DNA from: JAWLCG01 sp041687295
GTDB taxonomy: Bacteria; Planctomycetota; Phycisphaerae; SM23-33; FEN-1343
Direction: 5' to 3'
Length of the DNA: 6,852 nucleotides
Assembly (NCBI GenBank): GCA_041687295.1
Contig: JAWLCG010000280.1
Coordinates: 1-6,852, forward strand
Shown here: piece after piece, positions 1-4,493 of the stretch
Position numbering within the stretch: position 1 is the stretch's first letter
Layout: every line of letters starts with the position of its first letter
Position numbers and translations under genes: made by a program
The notes under the pieces: generated by a model
The model's input: the letters and a program-made list of their open reading frames with translations, nothing else
The model's database searches: none
Told to the model about the DNA's origin: nothing

Positions 1-85
1 CCTTGGGAGCTTCCGGTATACCGGATGGCCCGATACAATGCGCGCATTCATTGGCCCCAAAAACGAATAATTGGGCAACAGGCCC

Positions 86-106
86 GGCATTCCGTGGGCT
101 TGGGCC
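86..106 (+). repeat. Truncated copy of the dispersed GGCATTCC hairpin repeat
   Basis: The sequence GGCATTCCGTGGGCTTGGGC matches the loop, right stem arm and tail of the complete copy at 6424-6453. The left stem arm (GCCCACGGAA) is missing and is replaced by unrelated sequence ending in AACAGGCCC. This is a half copy, in the same orientation as the copies at 3786 and 6424. An inverted partner, if any, would lie to the left, outside the window. Confidence 0.7.
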
Positions 107-162
107 GATTGGGGGCGTTGGGCCCCGCGGGTACGGCCCGGACGCTTCTTTCACCTCTTACC

Positions 163-211
163 CTAAGAAACCTCTGCGTGTCTTTTCTCTGCGTCCTCTG
201 CGCCTCTGTGG
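163..211. repeat. CTCTGCG low-complexity repeat tract
   Basis: The tract reads as repeated CTCTGCGTC / CTCTGCGCC / CTCTGTGG words with a period of 8 to 9 nt. It is pyrimidine-rich on the + strand and so visibly unlike the GC-rich surroundings. From memory, similar tracts occur in intergenic DNA of many unrelated bacteria and are often mis-annotated as proteins rich in TEAQR/HREH words on the opposite strand. I see no function for it here. Confidence 0.5.
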
Positions 212-245
212 CCCATCCTCGTCTTCCCGCTGCCGCGGCAGGGGC

Positions 246-274
246 TTGCCACGGGCGGGGCCTTGGCGTACCAT
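246..274 (+). promoter_or_regulatory. Candidate sigma-70-type promoter for isocitrate dehydrogenase
   Basis: TTGCCA at 246-251 and TACCAT at 269-274 are separated by 17 nt, matching five and four of six consensus positions. This would start transcription near 281 and leave a leader of about 45 nt before the ATG. In GC-rich DNA such matches arise by chance, so this is only a candidate. Confidence 0.35.
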
Positions 275-310
275 GCCGGGCTCTGTCAGACCGCCCGAGT
301 TCTTCAGCAG

Positions 311-317
311 AAGGAAG
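311..317 (+). promoter_or_regulatory. Ribosome binding site that fixes the 326 start
   Basis: AAGGAAG lies 8 nt before the ATG at 326. It supports this start over the in-frame ATG at 263, whose extra 21 residues are not typical of the family. Confidence 0.75.
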
Positions 318-325
318 ACCCCAGC

Positions 326-1438
326 ATGGCCCACAAGATCTGCCTGATTCGCGGGGACGGCATCGGCCCGGAGATCGCCGAGGCCACCCGCCGCTGCCTC
401 GACGCCGCCGTCGCCACTACGCCCGGCGCGACCGCGCTTTCCTGGACGCTGGCCGAGGCCGGCGTCGACGTGATGGAGACCGCCGGCACGCCGCTGCCGG
501 ATGAGACGCTCGCCGCCATCGCCGCCGCCGACGCCACCATCAAGGCGCCCATCACCACCCCGGTCGGCACGGGCTTCCGCAGCGTCAACGTCCACCTGCG
601 CCAGGCGCTGAGCCTCTACGCGTGCCTTCGGCCCTGCAAGAGCTACCCCGGCGTCCGCAGCCGATACGAGAACATCGACCTGATCGTCGTCCGCGAGAAC
701 ACCGAGGACCTCTACGCCGGCATCGAGTTCCAGCACGGCACCGAGCAGGCCGCTGACGTCATCGACGCCATCAACAGCCTGGCCACCGGCAAGAAGATCA
801 CCACCGGGCGCGACACCACCGGCGTGAGCATCAAGCCCATCAGCGTCGAGGGCACCCGCCGGATCGTCAAGTTCGCCTTCGACTACGCCCGCGCCAACGG
901 ACGCAAGAAGGTCACCAGCGTCCACAAGGCCAACATCATGAAGTTCACCGACGGCCTGTGGCTCGAGGTGTCGCGCGAGGTCGCCCAGAGCTACCCCGAC
1001 ATCGAGTTCGAGGACCGCATCGTCGACAACATGTGCATGCAGCTGGTGCAGAAGCCCGAGCTCTACGACGTGCTGGTGCTGCCGAACCTCTACGGCGACA
1101 TCCTCAGCGACCTGTGCGCGGGGCTGGTGGGCGGCCTGGGCATGGCGCCCGGCGCCAACATCGGCGAGGAGGGCGCGATTTTCGAGGCCACGCACGGCTC
1201 GGCCCCGAAGTACAAGGGGCTCAACAAGGTCAACCCCGTCGCCCTGATCCTCTCGGGCATGCTGATGCTGCGGCACCTCAACGAGCGGGCCGCCGCCGAC
1301 CGGCTCGAGCAGGCCGTCGCCGCCGTCATCGCCGAGGGCAAGGACGTCACCTACGACATGAAGCCCCACCGCGACGACCCCACCGCCGTCGGCACCGCCG
1401 AGATGGCCGACGCCATCATCGCCAAGATGAAGGCGTAG
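326..1438 (+). CDS. icd: Isocitrate dehydrogenase, short form with NADP-type cofactor residues
   Basis: A 370-residue decarboxylating dehydrogenase of the isocitrate/isopropylmalate family. It would oxidise isocitrate to 2-oxoglutarate in the cytosolic TCA cycle. The N-terminal GDGIGPEI is at 10-17. The substrate pocket is complete: Ser86, Asn88, Arg92, Arg102 and Arg123 (FRSVNVHLRQ, CLRP, RENTEDLYAGIE), with Tyr130, Lys201 in VHKANIMK and metal-binding Asp234, Asp258 and Asp262 (NLYGDILSDL). The adenosine-side segment reads HGSAPKY. Lys295, Tyr296, Val302 and Tyr343 fall where E. coli NADP-dependent Icd has Lys344, Tyr345, Val351 and Tyr391, whereas NAD-dependent relatives have Asp-Ile at the first two positions; the E. 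coli Arg395 position is Pro347. NADP use is therefore an inference, and the length is nearer NAD-type enzymes than the 416-residue E. coli protein. Start chosen from the Shine-Dalgarno. Hairpins follow the gene, so it is probably monocistronic. Homoisocitrate or tartrate dehydrogenase are less likely alternatives. Confidence 0.92.
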   Translation: MAHKICLIRGDGIGPEIAEATRRCLDAAVATTPGATALSWTLAEAGVDVMETAGTPLPDETLAAIAAADATIKAPITTPVGTGFRSVNVHLRQALSLYACLRPCKSYPGVRSRYENIDLIVVRENTEDLYAGIEFQHGTEQAADVIDAINSLATGKKITTGRDTTGVSIKPISVEGTRRIVKFAFDYARANGRKKVTSVHKANIMKFTDGLWLEVSREVAQSYPDIEFEDRIVDNMCMQLVQKPELYDVLVLPNLYGDILSDLCAGLVGGLGMAPGANIGEEGAIFEATHGSAPKYKGLNKVNPVALILSGMLMLRHLNERAAADRLEQAVAAVIAEGKDVTYDMKPHRDDPTAVGTAEMADAIIAKMKA

Positions 1439-1460
1439 GCCACCTGCGGAGCAGCAGAAC

Positions 1461-1540
1461 GACCGGCGCCGCGCGCCTGCGGCTGTCCTTATATAGCCCC
1501 GGGCTTGCCCGGGGTCTTCGAGGGCGGCAGGGCGCCGGTC
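1461..1540. repeat. Branched inverted-repeat structure after isocitrate dehydrogenase
   Basis: GACCGGCGCC at 1461-1470 is the exact reverse complement of GGCGCCGGTC at 1531-1540. Inside, CCTGC (1476-1480) can pair with GCAGG (1527-1531, sharing one base with the outer arm). The tip is a strong hairpin at 1497-1514 (CCCCGGG, CTTG loop, CCCGGGG) preceded by TATAG. The tip resembles the TAGCC-hairpin words at 3378-3403, so this may be a repeat insertion as well as a 3' UTR structure. No T-tract follows, so I do not call it a terminator. Confidence 0.55.
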
Positions 1541-1551
1541 GAGGGATCTTC

Positions 1552-1586
1552 GGCGGGGGTGGAGTCGTGAAGGCTCCGCCCCCGTC
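1552..1586 (+). terminator. Probable transcription terminator hairpin between icd and the sulfatase
   Basis: CGGGGGTGGAG (1554-1564) pairs with CTCCGCCCCCG (1574-1584) over 11 positions with one G-T wobble and a 9-nt loop. It can be extended two pairs outward to 1552-1586. The following TCTTCAT is only weakly T-rich. The hairpin ends 12 nt before the sulfatase ribosome binding site, so it should mainly insulate that gene from icd transcription. Confidence 0.5.
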
Positions 1587-1598
1587 TTCATGCCAGCC

Positions 1599-1604
1599 AG
1601 GAGG
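1599..1604 (+). promoter_or_regulatory. Ribosome binding site that decides a GTG start for the sulfatase
   Basis: A perfect AGGAGG lies 6 nt before GTG at 1611. The in-frame ATG at 1590 sits upstream of this site and has no comparable site of its own, with a GC hairpin immediately before it. The GTG is therefore the better start. Confidence 0.75.
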
Positions 1605-1610
1605 CCGCCC

Positions 1611-3068
1611 GTGACGCGTCCCAACATCGTCCTGATCGTCTCCGACCAGCATCGCCGCGACTGGATGGGCTGCGCGGGCAACCGTGTCGTCGAGACGCCC
1701 ACGCTGGACGCCCTGGCGGCCCGCGGCGTGCGTTTCACCGACGCCTGCTGCAACGCTCCGCTGTGCGGCCCGAGCCGCATGTCGATGCTCACCGGCCAGC
1801 ACCCGTATCGCAACGGCGTGTACATCAACGAGCACACGCTCAGCTCCGACGTGCCGACCTTCGCCCACGCCCTGGGCCTGGCCGGCTACGAGACCGTCCT
1901 GGCCGGGCGGATGCACTTCATGAACGCCGACCAGCGCCACGGCTTCCAGAGCCGCCTGGTCGGCGATATCTGCCGCTGCTACGCCGGCGGGCCGCAGACC
2001 GACTTTTCCCGGACGCCCGGCTCGGCCTCCAACGGCGTCAAGGCCGTCCAGCAGGCCCACCCGGGCACCTCGGCGGTGCTGGAGTACGACCAGGCCGTCA
2101 CCGCCGCCGCCGTGGACTACCTCGCCGCCCGCACCGATGACCGCCCGCTGCTGTTGACGGTGGGCACCTACGGGCCGCACCATCCCTTCACGGCCCCGCC
2201 GGAGTACTACGACCGCGCTCGCCGGCGCCTGGCCGAGCTGGGCGATGAGCCCGTGCCGCACGCCGAGACGCCCCTGCATCCCTGGCACGCCGAGCGGTAC
2301 GCCTGGCATCACGAGGACACCCTCACCCGCGAGCAGATCGCCGAGGCCCGCGCCAACTACGCCGGCATGATCGGCTACCTCGACGAGCTCATCGCCCGCG
2401 TGCTCGAGTCCGCCCGCCAGCACCTCACCGGCCCGACCTGGGTGGTCTACGTCAGCGACCACGGCGAGTCGGCCGGCGATCACGGCCTGATGACCAAGTG
2501 CAGCTTCTACCAGTCCAGCGTGGGCGTGCCGATGATCTTCGCGCCGCTCGACGGGCCGGTCGAGGGCCTCGCCGGCGGGCGGACCTTCGAAGCGCCGGTG
2601 AGCCTGCTGGACCTGTGCCCCACGCTGGCCGAGTTGGCCGGCGGACCCACCCCGCCGCTGCAGGACGGCGACAGCCTGGCGCCCATCCTGGCCGGGCCGG
2701 TCGACGAGGCCCAGTGGCGCGATCGGCCGATCTTCAGCGAGCTCAAGCTGCTGGACTTCCAGCCCATCCGCATGGTCCGCCGGGGCGACTGGAAGCTGGT
2801 CTACTACCACACCCTCGAGCCGGTGCACCTGTTCAACCTCGCCGCCGACCCCGACGAGCAGGTCAACCGCGCCGCCGACCCGGCCTGCGCCGCGGTCCGC
2901 GACGCGCTGCTCGCCCTGATGCTGGCCGACTGGGACCCCGAGTGGATCAACCGCGACGCCGCTCGCAAGAACGCCGACCTCAAGTACATGGCCCAGTGGG
3001 GCCGACAGGTCGGCCTGGGCCCGATGGAGCTGTGGGACCAGCCGACCTTCACGCAGCCCGGTGCGTAG
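1611..3068 (+). CDS. Sulfatase, choline-sulfatase-like, cytosolic
   Basis: A 485-residue formylglycine-dependent sulfatase (alkaline-phosphatase fold) that would hydrolyse a sulfate ester; the substrate is unknown. The protein starts directly in the first core strand (RPNIVLIVSDQ) with metal ligands Asp12 and Gln13. The sulfatase signature is LCGPSRMSMLTGQ, with Cys52 the residue converted to formylglycine and Arg56 beside it. Further active-site elements are AGRMHF (Arg100, His102), GPHHPF (His190/191), SDHGE (Asp283, His284) and Lys296 in TKCSFYQ. The RMHFMNADQRHGF and MTKCSFYQSSVGVPMIF blocks recall choline sulfatase BetC, but no bet genes are nearby, so I do not assign the substrate. No signal peptide is seen with either start, unlike the many exported planctomycete sulfatases. 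The Lys usual in the GKxH motif is Arg100. No maturase (FGE or anSME) is in the window. The last codon and stop (GCG TAG) lie inside a 19-bp repeat unit. Confidence 0.94.
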   Translation: MTRPNIVLIVSDQHRRDWMGCAGNRVVETPTLDALAARGVRFTDACCNAPLCGPSRMSMLTGQHPYRNGVYINEHTLSSDVPTFAHALGLAGYETVLAGRMHFMNADQRHGFQSRLVGDICRCYAGGPQTDFSRTPGSASNGVKAVQQAHPGTSAVLEYDQAVTAAAVDYLAARTDDRPLLLTVGTYGPHHPFTAPPEYYDRARRRLAELGDEPVPHAETPLHPWHAERYAWHHEDTLTREQIAEARANYAGMIGYLDELIARVLESARQHLTGPTWVVYVSDHGESAGDHGLMTKCSFYQSSVGVPMIFAPLDGPVEGLAGGRTFEAPVSLLDLCPTLAELAGGPTPPLQDGDSLAPILAGPVDEAQWRDRPIFSELKLLDFQPIRMVRRGDWKLVYYHTLEPVHLFNLAADPDEQVNRAADPACAAVRDALLALMLADWDPEWINRDAARKNADLKYMAQWGRQVGLGPMELWDQPTFTQPGA

Positions 3069-3100
3069 GCTGGGACAGAGCGCGTAGGCTGGGACAGAGC
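3063..3100 (+). repeat. Tandem duplication of a 19-bp unit overlapping the sulfatase stop codon
   Basis: GCGTAGGCTGGGACAGAGC occurs at 3063-3081 and again, identical, at 3082-3100. The first copy supplies the last sense codon and the TAG stop of the sulfatase. The second copy forms the outer left arm of the palindrome that follows. Confidence 0.9.
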
Positions 3101-3183
3101 GGCGCAGCCGCGGCGTCCCACCTTCCTTGGAGACTCAGGCGCCGGCGAAGGTGGGACGCCGCTTCGCTCTGTCCCAGCCTACG
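3083..3183. repeat. 101-bp palindromic element after the sulfatase
   Basis: Outer arms of 18 nt (3083-3100 and 3166-3183) are exact reverse complements. Inner arms GGCGTCCCACCTT (3112-3124) and AAGGTGGGACGCC (3148-3160) are exact too. Between outer and inner arm the left side has GGCGCAGCCGC and the right side GCTTC, so the two sides are related but not equal. GTGGGAC...GTCCCAC palindromes of this look are, from memory, dispersed repeats in several phyla. The foldback lies immediately downstream of the sulfatase and could end or stabilise its mRNA. Confidence 0.85.
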
Positions 3184-3190
3184 TGCTGCA

Positions 3191-3214
3191 GCCCAAGCCC
3201 ACGGATTGCCATCC
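3191..3214 (-). repeat. Dispersed hairpin repeat, copy with GGAT/ATCC stem
   Basis: This is a reverse-oriented copy: tail GCCCAAG, then GGAT-TGCC-ATCC at 3203-3214. The inner stem arm is cut short after ATCC, where complete copies continue GTGGGC. It forms the outer part of the left 49-bp terminal repeat. Confidence 0.8.
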
Positions 3215-3377
3215 TGTGATATCTACACAAGTCCTGTAGCTTCGTCAGGGGTGGACGAATGTAGCCCTGGGCGCAGAATTGGGAACAGCGGTTCCCATTG
3301 TGTGTTGAGCCCCCTAAGGCCGCCGAATCGGAGCCCCGAAGGGGCGTGGATCGGAGCCCCGAAGGGGCGGTAGTCTT

Positions 3378-3403
3378 TAGCCGGGGGCGTAAGCCCCCGG
3401 TTA
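3378..3403 (+). repeat. GNRA-loop hairpin repeat, left copy
   Basis: TAGCCGGGGGC and GCCCCCGGTTA form an 11-pair stem with one G-T wobble around the loop GTAA. Read as RNA this is a GUAA (GNRA-type) tetraloop. Confidence 0.75.
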
Positions 3404-3499
3404 AGCGTATGTTAGAATTTGAGCCCCGAAGGGGCGGCAGTGCGCCACGCTACGGCACTGCCGCCCCTTCGGGGCTCGGCGCATTGGGGGACGCCTGTT

Positions 3500-3519
3500 C
3501 CGGGGGCTCACGCCCCCGG
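3500..3519 (-). repeat. GNRA-loop hairpin repeat, right inverted copy
   Basis: CCGGGGGC-TCAC-GCCCCCGG on the + strand reads CCGGGGGC-GTGA-GCCCCCGG on the minus strand, preceded there by TTTAG as in the left copy. The loop is again of GNRA type, differing from the left copy (GTAA) by one base that keeps the pattern. Confidence 0.75.
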
Positions 3520-3785
3520 CTAAACACTGGCGCCCCTTCGGGGCTCCGATCCACGCCTCTTCGTCGGGGCTCCGATCCACGCCCTTTCGGGGCTCCAATC
3601 CACGCCATCCGGGGCTCCGATCCACGCCCCTCCGGGGCTCCGATCCACGTCCCTTTGGGGCTGAGGGATTGAGCCAGTCGGTTGGGGATGCCTGGCATCG
3701 TACAGGCAAGGCCCAGAGGTCAGGCGCGGTCCGGGTGCGTGCGAGTTTGCCAGGCCCCGCCCTTTGGACTTGTGTAGATATCACA

Positions 3786-3809
3786 GGAAGGCATTCCGTG
3801 GGCTTGGGC
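3786..3809 (+). repeat. Dispersed hairpin repeat, copy with GGAA/TTCC stem
   Basis: GGAA-GGCA-TTCC at 3786-3797 is followed by GTGGGCTTGGGC. It is the inverted partner of the copy at 3191-3214, and its left stem arm is shortened at the same place. It ends about 20 bp from the pyrE stop codon. Confidence 0.8.
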
Positions 3810-3829
3810 CGCAGGGGCGCGGGGGGGGG

Positions 3830-4357
3830 CTATCCCGCGATCCCCAGGTCCTCGCGGGTGAGGAGGGTCTCGAAGGCGAAGCCGGCCTGCTCGATGTTGG
3901 CCCGGCCGCCCTGGAGGCGGTCGATCGTGCCGACGATGCGGACGACCTTCGCGCCGGCGTTGGTGAGCGCCCGCCCGGCCTCGATGACCTGCCCGCCGCT
4001 GGTGATGATGTCCTCGACCAGCAGCACGCGGGCGCCGGCGGGCAGCTTGCCCTCGATGACGTTGCCGGTGCCGTAGCCCTTTTTGGCGTTGCGGACGAGC
4101 ACGCAGGGCTTGCCGCTGGCCAGGCTGGCGGCGGCGGCGAGGCAGACGGCCCCCAACTCGGGCCCGGCGATCACGTCGACGTCGCCGGCGTAGGCGGCGA
4201 ACCGCCGGCCCAGCTCGGCCAGGATGTCCGGCTGGGTCTCGAAGAGGTACTTGTCGAGGTAGTACTTGCTCTTGGCGCCGCTGCGGAGGGTGAAGTCGCC
4301 CTCGAGGTAGGCCGTCTCGCGGATGCGGGCGGTCAGCTGCTCGGTCGTCATGCTCAT
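3830..4357 (-). CDS. pyrE: Orotate phosphoribosyltransferase
   Basis: A 175-residue cytosolic enzyme that joins orotate to PRPP to give orotidine 5'-monophosphate, the fifth step of pyrimidine synthesis. The N-terminal FTLRSGAKSKYYLDKY (22-37) is the family's orotate-side motif. The PRPP-binding signature VLLVEDIITSGG is at 111-122. The mobile-loop segment VRNAKKGYGTG (88-98) keeps Lys93 and the Gly-Thr-Gly turn but has Asn90 where several homologues have Lys; this position varies in the family. The length fits the compact PyrE type (E. coli has 213 residues). The start at 4357 has AAGGAG 8 nt upstream; a second ATG two codons later is less well placed. The longer open frame reaching 4621 overlaps lepB and adds no family sequence. 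The gene diverges from lepB and converges on the sulfatase, and no other pyr gene is nearby. Confidence 0.95.
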   Translation of the reverse strand: MSMTTEQLTARIRETAYLEGDFTLRSGAKSKYYLDKYLFETQPDILAELGRRFAAYAGDVDVIAGPELGAVCLAAAASLASGKPCVLVRNAKKGYGTGNVIEGKLPAGARVLLVEDIITSGGQVIEAGRALTNAGAKVVRIVGTIDRLQGGRANIEQAGFAFETLLTREDLGIAG

Positions 4358-4365
4358 CGGTGGGT

Positions 4366-4371
4366 CTCCTT
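4366..4371 (-). promoter_or_regulatory. Ribosome binding site of pyrE
   Basis: On the minus strand AAGGAG precedes the ATG at 4357 by 8 nt. This favours that ATG over the one at 4351. Confidence 0.75.
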
Positions 4372-4382
4372 CGTAGCCCGGG

Positions 4383-4411
4383 GTGATACCACATCGGCCC
4401 CGGCCGGTCAA
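4383..4411 (-). promoter_or_regulatory. Candidate sigma-70-type promoter for pyrE
   Basis: On the minus strand TTGACC (4411-4406) and TATCAC (4388-4383) are separated by exactly 17 nt. Transcription would start near 4376, giving a leader of about 20 nt that just holds the ribosome binding site. There is no room for an attenuator, so any pyrimidine control would have to act at initiation. Confidence 0.45.
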
Positions 4412-4415
4412 TCGC

Positions 4416-4428
4416 GGCCCGCCGGGCC
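4416..4428. promoter_or_regulatory. Palindrome between divergent promoters, possible operator
   Basis: GGCCCGCCGGGCC is a perfect 13-nt palindrome (GGCCCG, C, CGGGCC) between the two candidate -35 boxes. The position suits a shared operator, but GC-rich DNA produces such words by chance. Confidence 0.2.
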
Positions 4429-4434
4429 AGCGCC

Positions 4435-4464
4435 TTGCCAGAACCGCCTGCCTGCGGCTATCGT
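4435..4464 (+). promoter_or_regulatory. Candidate sigma-70-type promoter for lepB
   Basis: TTGCCA (4435-4440) and TATCGT (4459-4464) are 18 nt apart. Initiation near 4471 would leave a leader of about 23 nt before the ATG at 4494, containing AAAGGAA. Such an early start would make the ATG at 4476 unlikely to be used. Confidence 0.35.
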
Positions 4465-4493
4465 ACGGTTCTTCAATGACCGAAAGGAACCCG

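Larger units (their letters stand above)
1..325. other. Non-coding region upstream of isocitrate dehydrogenase
   Basis: No convincing gene is seen here. Open frames exist on both strands, but their translations are low in complexity and resemble no family I know. The stretch holds a 14-nt perfect palindrome at 12-25 (TCCGGTATACCGGA), a truncated copy of the dispersed hairpin repeat at 86-106, a CTCTGCG-rich low-complexity tract around 163-211, a 12-nt palindrome CTGCCGCGGCAG at 230-241, and a candidate promoter and ribosome binding site for the downstream gene. The end of an upstream gene may lie just outside the window. Confidence 0.6.
3305..3666. repeat. Nested palindrome and tandem array of GCCCCGAAGGGGC units
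   Basis: The 13-nt palindromic core GCCCCGAAGGGGC (or its complement GCCCCTTCGGGGC) occurs exactly at 3333, 3356, 3423, 3463 and 3532, with about six degenerate copies more (from 3309 and from 3555 to 3661). Units left of about 3449 point one way and units right of it the other, so the region folds back on itself. At the centre, 3421-3443 and 3455-3477 are perfect 23-nt complements around an 11-nt loop. Spacing on both sides is nearly mirror-symmetric: unit, 8-bp GGGGG hairpin, unit. On the right, six direct units of 22 to 26 nt (3531-3666) share the joint TCCGATCCACG and decay toward the end. Confidence 0.85.
3186..3814. mobile_element. 629-bp segment bounded by 49-bp terminal inverted repeats, no transposase
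   Basis: Bases 3186-3234 and 3766-3814 are reverse complements with three mismatches in 49. Two of the three are the paired change inside the hairpin repeat (GGAT..ATCC against GGAA..TTCC). The arms share GGACTTGTGTAGATATCACA followed by the dispersed repeat and its CTTGGGC tail. The interior has palindromes and a tandem array but no transposase or other credible ORF, so it would be a non-autonomous, MITE-like element. It may instead be two hairpin repeats that landed or recombined in inverted orientation. No target-site duplication was seen at its ends. Confidence 0.5.
3069..3829. other. Repeat-filled convergent intergenic region
   Basis: This 761-bp gap lies between the converging sulfatase and pyrE genes. 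It contains no gene I can support: the open frames in it only translate the repeats (RSPEGA and IGAPKGRG words) on both strands. The order is a 101-bp palindrome, a 49-bp inverted terminal repeat, a plain stretch with a small hairpin (TGGGAAC/GTTCCCA, 3280-3297), a nested palindrome and tandem array (3305-3666), a short plain stretch containing GATGCCTGGCATC (3688-3700), and the second terminal repeat, which ends 15 bp before the pyrE stop codon. Confidence 0.8.

Noticed and set aside
263..325. Upstream ATG start for isocitrate dehydrogenase
   Set aside because: The extra 21 residues are not family-like, and the Shine-Dalgarno at 311-317 points to the ATG at 326.
158..2828. Long minus-strand open frames opposite icd and the sulfatase
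   Set aside because: They mirror the codon bias of two clearly recognisable + strand genes and show no conserved motifs.
3531..3666. CRISPR-like array of about 23-bp repeats
   Set aside because: The repeats follow each other directly with no unique spacers, are themselves palindromic and vary in length from 22 to 26 nt, and no cas genes are present.
3298..3784. Open reading frames over the repeat region on both strands (RSPEGA, IGAPKGRG and similar words)
   Set aside because: They only translate the GC hairpin repeats, overlap each other on opposite strands, and have no family-like sequence or ribosome binding site.
3186..3814. Complete insertion sequence
   Set aside because: The inverted ends are clear, but nothing between them encodes a transposase, and no target-site duplication is visible.
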